From the NCBI RefSeq assembly GCF_050176255.1, contig NZ_JBFXIE010000018.1: a stretch of DNA of 58,313 nucleotides. One strand, written 5' to 3'. This document shows, in pieces, positions 35,286 through 44,056 of the stretch. A program made the position numbers and the translations under genes. Below the pieces are notes generated by a model, which ran no database searches, was not told where the DNA came from, and worked only from the letters and a program-made list of their open reading frames with translations. This stretch comes from JBFXIE01 sp050176255. GTDB lineage: Bacteria; Pseudomonadota; Gammaproteobacteria; Burkholderiales; Burkholderiaceae_C. Position 1 is the first letter of the stretch; each line of letters begins with the position of its first letter.

Positions 35286-35861
35286 ATGCCCGTCTCGAGC
35301 CCGCCACACCCTCGCCAGCCTACCGACTCAGTCGTGTCCGCACCCACGGTGGCTGCTGCAAAAGGCTTGGCGCCCGCGTTGCGCCGACGCATGGCCTGCT
35401 GGCTTTATGAGGGCATGCTGATGTTCGGCGTGGTGTTCGTTGCCGCCTACCTCTTCAGCACCTTGACGCAGACACGCCACGCGCTGGACAACCGCCACGC
35501 CCTTCAGGCTTTTCTGTTCGTTGTTTTTGGCATTTATTTCGTCTGGTTCTGGTCCCACGGGCACACCCTGGCCATGAAAACCTGGCACATCCGTGTGGTG
35601 GATCGGCAAGGCCGCCCTCTCAGTCAGCCGCGCGCGCTGCTGCGTTATGTGCTTTGCTGGCTTTGGTTTTTGCCGCCGCTGGCGTTGGTGCGTGTGCTGG
35701 AACTGTCCGGCAGCGGCGCGGCGGCGATGGTCATGGGCTGGGTGGTCATCTGGGCGTTGCTGAGCCGCTTTCACCCGCAAGGCCAGTTCTGGCACGATGC
35801 TCTGGCGGGCACCCGACTGGTACACCACGAGCCGCCACCGCGCCAGCAAAAAAAGAAATGA
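35286..35861 (+). CDS. RDD family membrane protein
   Basis: A 191-residue inner-membrane protein of the RDD family, with hydrophobic helices at about 38-60, 75-95 and 118-160. The variant of the Arg-Asp-Asp region appears as GLAPALRRRMACWLYEGML, and the second signature as MKTWHIRVVDRQGRPLS. Family members are poorly characterised, and some are proposed transporters. It is the last gene of the sigma-DUF3619-DUF3106-RDD cluster, 31 bp after the DUF3106 gene. Confidence 0.85.
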   Translation: MPVSSPPHPRQPTDSVVSAPTVAAAKGLAPALRRRMACWLYEGMLMFGVVFVAAYLFSTLTQTRHALDNRHALQAFLFVVFGIYFVWFWSHGHTLAMKTWHIRVVDRQGRPLSQPRALLRYVLCWLWFLPPLALVRVLELSGSGAAAMVMGWVVIWALLSRFHPQGQFWHDALAGTRLVHHEPPPRQQKKK

Positions 35862-35943
35862 GCCACATCGCCTGTCCGAGGCGAACACCCCCACCGCGAA
35901 TCCCGCAGCCCTGCAACCGGGTTGCCCCGAAAACCTTTGCCAC

Positions 35944-36339
35944 ATGCCCAATCAGCCCACTCCTCACCCCCACAAGCAGCGCACCGGCCTGAGCCGGCTG
36001 TGGCATGCGATCGGCTACTCACTGGAGGGTTTGCGGTTCGGCTGGAGTGAAGAGGCGTTCCGCCAGGAAGTCTGGGCCGCGGTGGTGCTCTTGCCCCTGT
36101 CGTTCTGGCTGGGCAGCAGTTGGGTGGAAACGGCGGTGCTGGCAGGGGCTGTAGTGCTGGTGATGGTGGTCGAACTGCTCAACTCGGGAATCGAAGCAGC
36201 CACCGACCGCATCGGTCCGGAACTGCACGAACTGTCCAAGCGCGCCAAAGACCTGGGCAGCGCGGCCGTGCTGCTGAGCCTACTGCTGTGCGCCGGCGTG
36301 TGGGCCGCTGCGATTTACCAGAGGTTTGCACATGGCTGA
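35944..36339 (+). CDS. dgkA: Diacylglycerol kinase (prokaryotic DgkA type)
   Basis: A 131-residue inner-membrane kinase that recycles diacylglycerol to phosphatidic acid. It has three predicted helices and the active-site motif VVELLNSGIEAATDRI near residue 75. Length fits the E. coli enzyme (about 121). The start is placed at the ATG before the conserved domain. Its last 8 bases overlap the next gene. Confidence 0.93.
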   Translation: MPNQPTPHPHKQRTGLSRLWHAIGYSLEGLRFGWSEEAFRQEVWAAVVLLPLSFWLGSSWVETAVLAGAVVLVMVVELLNSGIEAATDRIGPELHELSKRAKDLGSAAVLLSLLLCAGVWAAAIYQRFAHG

Positions 36340-36925
36340 TGTCGCCTTTTCAATCTGCGTTTACCTGGGCTCGCGTCCGGGCAACAACCCTTTGTTCACC
36401 GAAGCCGCAGTGGCCGTGGGCCGCTGGATAGGACAGCGCGGCGGACAGCTGGTGTATGGCGGTGGGCTCAGCGGCCTCATGGGCACGGTGGCCGAGGCCA
36501 CGCGCCAGGCTGGCGGGCGTGTGGTGGGCGTGATTCCAGAGGCGCTGGTGGACAAAGAACTGGCCAATCATCTGTGCGACAAGCTGCACATCGTCAACAC
36601 CATGCACGAGCGCAAGGCCATGATGGCCGAGCGTTGCGACGCCTTCATCGCCCTGCCGGGCGGCATAGGCACGCTGGAGGAGCTGTTCGAGGTCTGGACC
36701 TGGCGCCAGCTGGGCTATCACGACAAGCCCATCGGCCTGCTGGACATCGATGGCTACTACAGCAGCATGCTGGGCTTTTTGCAGCATGCCGTGCACAACG
36801 GCCTCATGAGCGACTGGCAGATGGATCTGATTCGCACCGGCGCAGAGCCCCACGCCCTGCTTGCCTCGCTGGTGCAGGATGCTGGCGTCAATGCCGAAAC
36901 GATCACACTGCGCAGTGTGATCTGA
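36332..36925 (+). CDS. LOG family protein (putative nucleoside 5'-monophosphate phosphoribohydrolase)
   Basis: A 197-residue Rossmann-fold protein of the TIGR00730/LOG family, some members of which release cytokinin bases from their nucleotides. The diagnostic PGGIGTLEELFE motif is near residue 110, and the nucleotide-binding GGGLSGLMG near 45. The bacterial substrate is uncertain. The ATG at 36332 lies inside the end of dgkA, so the two are translationally coupled. Its last codons carry a perfect 22-bp palindrome. Confidence 0.92.
   Translation: MADVAFSICVYLGSRPGNNPLFTEAAVAVGRWIGQRGGQLVYGGGLSGLMGTVAEATRQAGGRVVGVIPEALVDKELANHLCDKLHIVNTMHERKAMMAERCDAFIALPGGIGTLEELFEVWTWRQLGYHDKPIGLLDIDGYYSSMLGFLQHAVHNGLMSDWQMDLIRTGAEPHALLASLVQDAGVNAETITLRSVI
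36901..36922. repeat. Perfect 22-bp palindrome at the 3' end of the LOG gene
   Basis: The half-site GATCACACTGC is followed directly by its exact reverse complement. It covers the last codons of the LOG gene. A second hairpin (GTACCGG, 8-nt loop, CCGGTAC) follows at 36957-36978. Neither has a clear T-run, so a terminator role between the convergent LOG and glnB genes is possible but weak. Confidence 0.8.
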
Positions 36926-36997
36926 ACGCATCGCTGAATTCAACGCACCGCTGAACGTACCGGCGCGCAAGCCGGTACGGCGTCTGGAATAGAGCGC

Positions 36998-37336
36998 TCA
37001 AATGGCGGCGTCGTCCAGATCGCCGGTGCGGATGCGTACCACGCGCTCCACGGCGGTCACAAAAATCTTGCCATCGCCAATCTTGCCGGTGCGCGCCGCG
37101 GCCACGATGGCATCCACGCAGCGATCCACATCCTGGCTGCGCACCACCACCTCAATTTTGACCTTGGGCAGAAAATCCACCACATATTCCGCGCCTCGGT
37201 AGAGCTCGGTGTGGCCCTTTTGGCGGCCGAAGCCCTTGACTTCGGTCACCGTCAGCCCGGTCACGCCACACTCGGCCAACGCCTCGCGGACTTCCTCCAG
37301 CTTGAAGGGCTTGATGACGGCGGTGATCATTTGCAT
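36998..37336 (-). CDS. glnB: Nitrogen regulatory protein P-II
   Basis: A 112-residue trimeric signal protein that reports nitrogen and 2-oxoglutarate status to glutamine synthetase adenylylation and NtrB. The T-loop KGHTELYRGAEY contains the uridylylation site Tyr51. The C-terminal signature TGKIGDGKIFV is also present. It lies 59 bp downstream of nadE on the same strand, which supports GlnB rather than an amtB-linked GlnK. Confidence 0.95.
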   Translation of the reverse strand: MQMITAVIKPFKLEEVREALAECGVTGLTVTEVKGFGRQKGHTELYRGAEYVVDFLPKVKIEVVVRSQDVDRCVDAIVAAARTGKIGDGKIFVTAVERVVRIRTGDLDDAAI

Positions 37337-37395
37337 GACGTGGACTCCTGGAATATGGATGAAACTGCGGGCGCGGCCGGGACGGACATTGCGGC

Positions 37396-39072
37396 TCAGC
37401 CCTTGAATTTATTGGTGATCGGATAGCGCCAGTCCTTGCCAAAGCTGCGGCGCGTGACGCGCACACCGATCGGTGCCTGGCGGCGCTTGTACTCGTTGAT
37501 GCGAATGAGCCGGGTCACGCCCTCCACGTCGGACTGCGCAAAACCGGCGCGCACGATGTCGCCCACGGGCTCATCGTTTTCCATGTAGCGCTCGACGATG
37601 GCGTCCAGCACCTCGTAGGGCGGCAGACTGTCCTGATCGGTCTGGTCGGGCCGCAGCTCTGCGCTGGGCGGGCGCGTGATGATGCGTTCCGGAATGGGAC
37701 CGGCACCGGTGCCAAAGGGGTCATGCGCGTTGCGCCAGCGCGCCAGTGCAAACACACGGGTCTTGACCACGTCCTTGATGACCGCAAATCCGCCGGCCAT
37801 GTCGCCATACAAAGTGCAATAGCCGGTGGCCATCTCGCTTTTGTTGCCGGTGGTCAGCACCAGGCTGCCAAACTTGTTGGACAGCGCCATCAGCAATGTG
37901 CCGCGGATACGCGCCTGCAGGTTTTCCTCGGTTGTGTCCTCGGGCAAACCTGCGAACTGCGGCGCCAGCGCGGTCTTGAAGGCCTCGAATTGCGGTGCAA
38001 TGGCGATCTCATCGTAGCGCACCTTCAGGCGAGCGGCCATGTCGCGCGCGTCAATCCAGCTGATGTCGGCCGTGTAGGGCGACGGCATCATCACCGTGCG
38101 CACCTTGTCCGCACCCAGTGCGTCCACCGCAATCGCCAGCACCAGGGCCGAGTCGATACCCCCCGACAGTCCCAGCAGCACACCCGGAAAGCCGTTCTTG
38201 CCCACATAGTCGCGCACACCCAGCACCAGGGCAGACCACAGCTCAGCCTCCCAGCTCTCGCGTGGCGCCACTTCTGCTTCAATAGTGATAGCTGACTGCG
38301 CTTGACTTACCTGGGCTAGCAGCATTTTTTCTTCAAAACCTGGGGCGCGCGCCGCCACGCTGCCGTCGGCGTTCAAGGCGAACGACCGGCCTTCAAAAAC
38401 CACCTCGTCCTGCCCGCCCACCAGGTGCGCATAGACCAGGGGCAGGCCGGTCTCGAGCACACGCTCGCGCATGACCTGCTCGCGCTCGGCGCCCTTGCCC
38501 AGGTGATAGGGCGACGCGTTCAGGGTGACCAGCATCTGCGCGCCGGCCTGCTGCGCGCGGCGGGCGGGGCCGGGGTACCAGGCGTCCTCGCAGATCAGCA
38601 GACCGATGCGCACGCCCTCGACCTCGAACACGCAGCTGCCCTCGCCGGGCAGAAAGTAGCGGCGCTCGTCAAACACGCCGTAGTTGGGCAGATACTGCTT
38701 GGCGTAGGTGTGCTCGGTGCGGCCCGCGCGCAGCACACTGGCGGCGTTGTGGCACAGGCCATGTCCAGCCTCATCTGCGGCCTCGTCGGCCAGGTGGTTC
38801 AGTCGCCGCGGGTGGCCCACCACCACGGTCAGCCCGGGCAGCGCGGCGGTGGCGGCTGCCACCTCGGCCAGCGCCTGCTCGCAGGCCGACAGGAAGGCCG
38901 ACCGCAGGAACAGATCCTCGGCCGCGTAACCGCACAGTGCCAGCTCGGGCGTCAGCAGCAGTCGTGCCCCGGCTGCATGGGCCTGGCGCGCCGCATGGAT
39001 GATCTTTTGGGCATTGCCCGGCACGTCGCCCACCGTGAAATTGAGCTGTGCAATGCTGATGACAAATGGCAT
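37396..39072 (-). CDS. nadE: Glutamine-dependent NAD+ synthetase
   Basis: A 558-residue two-domain enzyme for the last step of NAD synthesis. The N-terminal nitrilase-type glutaminase has its Glu-Lys-Cys triad in LTPELALCGY, YAKQYLPNYG and LLICEDAW. The C-terminal synthetase has the ATP PP-loop LGLSGGIDSALVLA near residue 300. Between them, about residues 247-264 (including LLAQVSQAQSAITIEA) are encoded by an in-frame copy of the dispersed repeat. Confidence 0.95.
   Translation of the reverse strand: MPFVISIAQLNFTVGDVPGNAQKIIHAARQAHAAGARLLLTPELALCGYAAEDLFLRSAFLSACEQALAEVAAATAALPGLTVVVGHPRRLNHLADEAADEAGHGLCHNAASVLRAGRTEHTYAKQYLPNYGVFDERRYFLPGEGSCVFEVEGVRIGLLICEDAWYPGPARRAQQAGAQMLVTLNASPYHLGKGAEREQVMRERVLETGLPLVYAHLVGGQDEVVFEGRSFALNADGSVAARAPGFEEKMLLAQVSQAQSAITIEAEVAPRESWEAELWSALVLGVRDYVGKNGFPGVLLGLSGGIDSALVLAIAVDALGADKVRTVMMPSPYTADISWIDARDMAARLKVRYDEIAIAPQFEAFKTALAPQFAGLPEDTTEENLQARIRGTLLMALSNKFGSLVLTTGNKSEMATGYCTLYGDMAGGFAVIKDVVKTRVFALARWRNAHDPFGTGAGPIPERIITRPPSAELRPDQTDQDSLPPYEVLDAIVERYMENDEPVGDIVRAGFAQSDVEGVTRLIRINEYKRRQAPIGVRVTRRSFGKDWRYPITNKFKG
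38279..38332 (+). repeat. Dispersed inverted repeat, copy 6 (inside nadE)
   Basis: Reads AATAGTGATAGCTGACTGCG, then CTTGACTTACCTGGGCTAGC, then AGCATTTTTT. It lies in the linker between the two NadE domains and keeps the frame open on the minus strand. Confidence 0.7.
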
Positions 39073-39237
39073 AGGGCAAGGAGAAAAGAGTCATTTGATT
39101 ATGCCCGTAGCCCCCATGCCCCTCCGGGTAACGCTTTTGGCGCCATGATGAGCGCCTGCCGGGTGCCGGCACTGCACTTGTCCCGGCTTGCGCCCCCGAT
39201 CACTCTCGTTTTGCCCGCCTCAAGCCCTGCCCTGCAC

Positions 39238-40467
39238 ATGCGCGCCACGCCCGTGTTTCCCCCCCCACCTCCCAGCTACACATTGCGGCTGCTGGACTCC
39301 CCGCACCAGATCGACCCCGCCGCCTGGGACGCGCTGCTGCGCCGGCAGTCTCAGCCCACACCGTTCATGCGCCATGCCTACCTGGCGGCGCTGCACATCA
39401 GCGACAGCGCCACGCCGCACACGGGCTGGGCGCCCTGCTTTGTCACGCTATGGCAGGGCGACACGCTGTGTGCGGCCTGCGCGGTGTATGTGAAGGCGCA
39501 TTCGTACGGCGAATATGTCTTTGACTGGGCCTGGGCCGACGCCTACCAGCGCCACGGCCTGGCCTACTACCCCAAAGCCGTGGCGGCCGTGCCTTTCACG
39601 CCGGTACCCGGCACGCGGCTACTGGCGTGCGACGAACCCGCCCGCGCTGCGCTGCTGCAGGCGCTGGTCGGCTGGGCGGGCGCAGCAGGCCTGTCGTCGC
39701 TGCACCTGCTGTTCGCGTCTGATGATGACCTGGCCGCCGCGCGCGCGGCCGGGCTGATGCTGCGCCACACGGTGCAGTTTCATTGGCACAACCAACGCCC
39801 GGCTGATGCAGCTCCGTTTGCCGACTTTGACGACTTTCTGGCCTCTCTGGCGCAAGACAAGCGCAAGAAAATCCGCCAGGAGCGCCGCCGCGTGCAGCAG
39901 GCGGGTGTGGTGTTTCGCGTGCTGCGCGGCCGCGAGATCACAACCGACGACTGGGACTTTTTCTATCGCTGCTACGAGCGCACCTACCTGGAGCACGGCA
40001 ACCCGCCTTATCTGACCCGCGCCTTCTTCGCCCAGATGCAGCAACACATGCCCGAGGCCTGGGTGCTGTTCGTGGCCGAGCGTGAAGGGCGCCGTGTTGC
40101 TAGCAGTTTGATAGCGCTTAGCGCTCGCCCTGACTGCGCTACAGGCCAAAACAACATTCAACATATCGCCTATGGCCGCTACTGGGGGGCGCTGGAACGG
40201 GTGGACTGCCTGCACTTTGAGGCCTGTTACTACCAGCCGATCGCCTGGTGCATCGCCCAGGGCGTGCAGCGCTTTGAAGGCGGCGCGCAGGGCGAGCACA
40301 AAATGGCCCGCGCCCTGCTGCCCGTGCAGACCAGCAGCGCCCACTGGCTGGCCCACCCGGCCTTCGCCGACGCGGTGGATCGCTTTCTGGCCCGCGAGGG
40401 CGAAGGCATGGCCCACTATCTGGAAGACCTGCGCGGCCGCAGCCCGTTCAGGCAAAAACACCCGTGA
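39238..40467 (+). CDS. FemAB/GNAT-like N-acyltransferase family protein
   Basis: A protein of about 409 residues of the PF04339-type family (annotated as peptidoglycan biosynthesis or GNAT proteins). Conserved segments include FMRHAYLAAL, SYGEYVFDWAWADAY, LAQDKRKKIRQERRRV, GNPPYLTRAFF, AYGRYWGALE and FEGGAQGEHKMARAL. Biochemical function is not established. The start is uncertain: an ATG at 39145 in the same frame would add 31 residues. Residues about 289-305 are encoded by a dispersed repeat copy. It is divergent from nadE. Confidence 0.82.
   Translation: MRATPVFPPPPPSYTLRLLDSPHQIDPAAWDALLRRQSQPTPFMRHAYLAALHISDSATPHTGWAPCFVTLWQGDTLCAACAVYVKAHSYGEYVFDWAWADAYQRHGLAYYPKAVAAVPFTPVPGTRLLACDEPARAALLQALVGWAGAAGLSSLHLLFASDDDLAAARAAGLMLRHTVQFHWHNQRPADAAPFADFDDFLASLAQDKRKKIRQERRRVQQAGVVFRVLRGREITTDDWDFFYRCYERTYLEHGNPPYLTRAFFAQMQQHMPEAWVLFVAEREGRRVASSLIALSARPDCATGQNNIQHIAYGRYWGALERVDCLHFEACYYQPIAWCIAQGVQRFEGGAQGEHKMARALLPVQTSSAHWLAHPAFADAVDRFLAREGEGMAHYLEDLRGRSPFRQKHP
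40104..40152 (+). repeat. Dispersed inverted repeat, copy 7 (inside the FemAB-like gene)
   Basis: Reads GATAGCGCTTAGCGCTCGCC, then TGACTGCGCTACAGGCCAAA. It encodes IALSARPDCATGQNN just before the conserved YGRYWGA block. The IA-x-SA frame matches copies 1 and 3. Confidence 0.72.
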
Positions 40468-40481
40468 CCAACACCAACGAA

Positions 40482-40503
40482 AACGCGCCCGGACGGGCGC
40501 GTT
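40482..40503 (-). terminator. Intrinsic terminator between the FemAB-like gene and cheW
   Basis: A perfect 9-bp stem AACGCGCCC-GGAC-GGGCGCGTT. On the minus strand it is followed by TTCG and T-rich sequence after cheW. It could also slow transcription from the plus side, but without a T-run there. Confidence 0.7.
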
Positions 40504-40533
40504 AGACATCTTCAAGCAAAGAAAACAGCCAGG

Positions 40534-41046
40534 TCAGCCGGCCGCTACCGCCTGTACCAAGCCCAGCTCGGAGCTGCTGAGCAAAGACTCGATGTCCACC
40601 ACAATCAGCATGCGCTCGCCCACCGTGGCGATGCCACGCACAAAAGCAGAATCCAGCTGGCTCTGGAACTGCGGCGCCGGCTTGATGGAGTCGGCCGGCA
40701 GCGCCACCACATCGGCCACGGCATCCACCACGGCGCCCAGCACCGTGCCGCCCACATTCAGAATGATGACCACAGTGAAGTCGGTGTAGTCAGCGGTACT
40801 GCAACCCAGCTTGAGGCGCAGATCCACGATCGGCACGATGACGCCGCGCAGGTCGATCACGCCCTTGATGAACTCGGGCGCGTGCGCCATGCGCGTGGGC
40901 TGCTCGTAAGAGCGGATCTCCTGCACGCGCAAGATGTCGATGCCGTACTCCTCCTGACCCAGGCGGAAAGTCAAGTACTCCGCTGCGTTGCTGGCGGCGG
41001 CAGCGGCTGCGCCGGTTGTGGGGCGCTGAAAAGAGAAGGACGACAT
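40534..41046 (-). CDS. cheW: Chemotaxis coupling protein CheW
   Basis: A 170-residue adaptor that links chemoreceptors to the histidine kinase CheA. The core is visible as EYLTFRLGQEEYGIDILRVQEI, then FIKGVIDLRGVIVPIVDLR. The start at 41046 follows AGGAG by 5 nt. No cheA, cheY or receptor gene is in the window, so this is an isolated or additional copy. The C-terminus extends normally. Confidence 0.93.
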   Translation of the reverse strand: MSSFSFQRPTTGAAAAAASNAAEYLTFRLGQEEYGIDILRVQEIRSYEQPTRMAHAPEFIKGVIDLRGVIVPIVDLRLKLGCSTADYTDFTVVIILNVGGTVLGAVVDAVADVVALPADSIKPAPQFQSQLDSAFVRGIATVGERMLIVVDIESLLSSSELGLVQAVAAG

Positions 41047-41170
41047 GAATACTCCTGGGGCTTGGGCCTGTGCAGGCACCGCAATCGATACCTGCCGGCC
41101 ACCTGCGGTGCGCGTGCGGTGCGCGTGCGGCGCAGCATAGCAGTGCGCCGTTACCAATTCTGACAATAGG

Positions 41171-41701
41171 TCAGGCGTTTTTGAAGTTTTCCACGCCGTC
41201 CAGGATTTCCTTGTGGGCAGCCTCGATACCCTCCCAGCCCAGCACCTTGACCCACTTGCCCTCTTCCAGGTCTTTGTAGTGCTCGAAGAAGTGGCTGATG
41301 GCCTTCAGGCGCATCGGGTTCACGTCCTCAACCGTCTTCCAAGGCTCGTACATTTTCAGGATCTTGGTGGTGGGCACGGCCAGCACCTTGCCATCAACGC
41401 CGGCTTCGTCTTCCATCTTCAGGATGCCCAGCGCGCGGCAAGGCACCACCACGCCAGGGTGCAGCGGGTAAGGCGTGATCACCAGCACGTCCACCGGGTC
41501 GCCGTCGCCCGACAGGGTCTGGGGCACGTAGCCGTAGTTGCAGGGGTAATACATGGCCGTGGTCAAAAAGCGATCCACGAAGACAGCGCCCGATTCCTTG
41601 TCCACCTCGTACTTGACGGGGTCGGATTCCGCAGGAATCTCGATCACCACGTTGAAAGTTTCAGGAATGTTCTTGCCGGGCTTGACGTTGTTCAGCGACA
41701 T
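41171..41701 (-). CDS. ppa: Soluble inorganic pyrophosphatase (family I)
   Basis: A 176-residue cytosolic Mg-dependent enzyme that hydrolyses pyrophosphate. The signature DGDPVDVLV with its metal-binding Asp residues is near residue 65. Further conserved stretches are YPCNYGYVP and KDLEEGKWVKV. It is divergent from hppA, with 270 bp between them. Confidence 0.97.
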   Translation of the reverse strand: MSLNNVKPGKNIPETFNVVIEIPAESDPVKYEVDKESGAVFVDRFLTTAMYYPCNYGYVPQTLSGDGDPVDVLVITPYPLHPGVVVPCRALGILKMEDEAGVDGKVLAVPTTKILKMYEPWKTVEDVNPMRLKAISHFFEHYKDLEEGKWVKVLGWEGIEAAHKEILDGVENFKNA

Positions 41702-41971
41702 GGTTTTGGGAATTGAGTGGTTGGTATGACACGACTGCCACCCCGCCAGCCTGGTGATGGCCATGGGTTCGGTGCAATGCGGTGCGGCCGGTGATTTTAG
41801 GCGCAGGCTTCTTGCTGCTTGCTTGCAACCGGGTGTTTCGCGTTAAATGACCACGTTGGCCCATCGGCTCCCGCAGCGCCGGACGCACGAGCAGGCAACG
41901 CCCCGCACGCACAGGCGCCCCGAAGCGCCCCGCTTGCACCCCGTGCAACTGACAACCGACGGAGATTACGA

Positions 41972-44056
41972 ATGGATGCATCCACCTCGGCGCTGACTGC
42001 CCCCGCCATTCTGGCCCTGGTTTGCGGACTGATTGCCGTGGCCTACGGTTTGTGGGCGCGCAGCTGGATTCTGTCGAAGGACGCGGGCAACGCCCGCATG
42101 CAGGAGATCGCCGGTGCCATACAGGCCGGCGCTGCCGCCTATCTGGCGCGGCAGTACAAGACCATCACTATCGTCGGCGTGGCGCTGGCAGTGCTGATTG
42201 GCGTGTTTCTTGACGGCACCACGGCCGTGGGCTTTGTCATCGGCGCGGTGCTCTCCGGTGCCTGCGGCTTCATCGGCATGAATGTGTCGGTGCGCGCCAA
42301 CGTGCGCACGGCCCAGGCCGCCACGCAGGGGCTGGGCCCGGCGCTGCAGGTGGCGTTTCGCGGCGGGGCCATCACGGGCATGCTGGTGGTGGGCCTGGGC
42401 CTGCTGGGGGTGACGGCCTTCGCCTGGTTTCTGATCGGCAACGGCCAGCTCACGCCCACGGCCAACCTGTCGGCGCTGCTCAACCCGCTGATCGGCTTTG
42501 CGTTTGGCTCGTCGCTGATTTCCATCTTTGCCCGCCTTGGCGGCGGCATCTTCACCAAGGGCGCCGACGTGGGCGCCGACCTGGTGGGCAAGGTGGAGGC
42601 CGGCATCCCCGAGGACGACCCGCGCAACCCCGCCGTGATTGCCGACAACGTGGGCGACAACGTGGGCGACTGCGCCGGCATGGCGGCCGACCTGTTCGAG
42701 ACCTACGCCGTCACGCTGATCGCCACCATGGTGCTGGGCGCGCTGCTGGTGGGTGCGGCGCCGCTGGCGGCGGTGGCCTATCCGCTGGCGCTGGGGGCGG
42801 TGTCCATCATCGCCTCCATCATCGGCTGCTTTTTTGTGCAGGCCGGGCCGGGCATGCGCAACGTGATGCCGGCGCTGTACCGCGGCCTGGCCGTGGCGGG
42901 TGTGCTGTCGCTGGTTGCGTTTTGGTTCGTGACCGCCTGGGTGATCCCCGACAACGCCCTGGGTGGCACTGGTGCGCAGGCCAGGTTGTTTGGCGCCTGC
43001 GCCACGGGCCTGGTGCTGACGGCGGCGCTGGTGTGGATCACCGAGTTTTATACCGGCACGCAGTATTCGCCGGTGCGCCACATCGCCCAGGCATCCACCA
43101 CCGGCCACGGCACCAACATCATCGCGGGGCTGGGCGTCTCGATGCGCTCCACGGCCTGGCCGGTGCTGTTCGTGTGCGCGGCGATCATCGTGTCGTACAC
43201 GCTGGCCGGCCTGTATGGCATTGCCGTGGCCGCTATGTCCATGCTCAGCATGGCGGGCATCGTGGTGGCGCTGGACGCGTACGGCCCCATTACCGACAAC
43301 GCCGGCGGCATTGCCGAAATGGCCGAGCTGCCCAGCAGCGTGCGCGACATCACCGACCCGCTGGACGCCGTGGGCAACACGACCAAAGCCGTGACCAAGG
43401 GCTACGCCATCGGCTCGGCCGGCCTTGCCGCGCTGGTGCTGTTTGCCGACTACACCCACAAGCTGGAGAGCTTCGGCCAGGCCATACGGTTTGACCTGTC
43501 AGACCCGATGGTGATCGTGGGCCTGTTCATCGGCGGGCTGATTCCCTACCTGTTCGGCGCCATGGCCATGGAAGCCGTGGGCCGCGCGGCGGGCGCCGTG
43601 GTGGTGGAGGTGCGCCGCCAGTTCCGCGACATCCCCGGCATCATGGAAGGCACGGCCAAGCCCGAATACGGCCGCGCCGTGGACATGCTGACCAGCGCTG
43701 CCATCAAGGAGATGATCATCCCCAGCCTGCTGCCCGTCGTGGTGCCCATCGTGGTGGGCCTGGCACTGGGCCCGAAGGCGCTGGGCGGGCTGCTGATGGG
43801 CACCATCGTCACCGGCCTGTTCGTGGCCATCAGCATGTGCACCGGCGGCGGCGCCTGGGACAACGCCAAGAAATACATCGAAGACGGCCACCACGGCGGC
43901 AAAGGCTCAGAGGCGCACAAAGCGGCCGTCACCGGCGACACCGTGGGCGACCCCTACAAGGACACGGCCGGCCCGGCCGTCAATCCGCTGATCAAGATCA
44001 TCAACATCGTGGCGCTGCTCATCGTGCCGCTGGTGGTCAAGTTCCACGCAGGCTGA
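41972..44056 (+). CDS. hppA: Membrane-bound H+-translocating pyrophosphatase (K+-independent type)
   Basis: A 694-residue ion pump with about 16 membrane helices that uses pyrophosphate hydrolysis to move protons. The catalytic motif DVGADLVGKVEAGIPEDDPR is near residue 193, and a second acidic motif (NVGDNVGDCAGMAAD) follows at once. The position that sets potassium dependence reads GNTTKA, the K+-independent form. GGAG lies 7 nt before the ATG. It is divergent from the soluble ppa gene. Confidence 0.96.
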   Translation: MDASTSALTAPAILALVCGLIAVAYGLWARSWILSKDAGNARMQEIAGAIQAGAAAYLARQYKTITIVGVALAVLIGVFLDGTTAVGFVIGAVLSGACGFIGMNVSVRANVRTAQAATQGLGPALQVAFRGGAITGMLVVGLGLLGVTAFAWFLIGNGQLTPTANLSALLNPLIGFAFGSSLISIFARLGGGIFTKGADVGADLVGKVEAGIPEDDPRNPAVIADNVGDNVGDCAGMAADLFETYAVTLIATMVLGALLVGAAPLAAVAYPLALGAVSIIASIIGCFFVQAGPGMRNVMPALYRGLAVAGVLSLVAFWFVTAWVIPDNALGGTGAQARLFGACATGLVLTAALVWITEFYTGTQYSPVRHIAQASTTGHGTNIIAGLGVSMRSTAWPVLFVCAAIIVSYTLAGLYGIAVAAMSMLSMAGIVVALDAYGPITDNAGGIAEMAELPSSVRDITDPLDAVGNTTKAVTKGYAIGSAGLAALVLFADYTHKLESFGQAIRFDLSDPMVIVGLFIGGLIPYLFGAMAMEAVGRAAGAVVVEVRRQFRDIPGIMEGTAKPEYGRAVDMLTSAAIKEMIIPSLLPVVVPIVVGLALGPKALGGLLMGTIVTGLFVAISMCTGGGAWDNAKKYIEDGHHGGKGSEAHKAAVTGDTVGDPYKDTAGPAVNPLIKIINIVALLIVPLVVKFHAG

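Noticed and set aside
38425..39237. Upstream extension of the FemAB-like reading frame into nadE
   Set aside because: It overlaps the essential, well-conserved nadE on the opposite strand; the family domain begins only after 39238.
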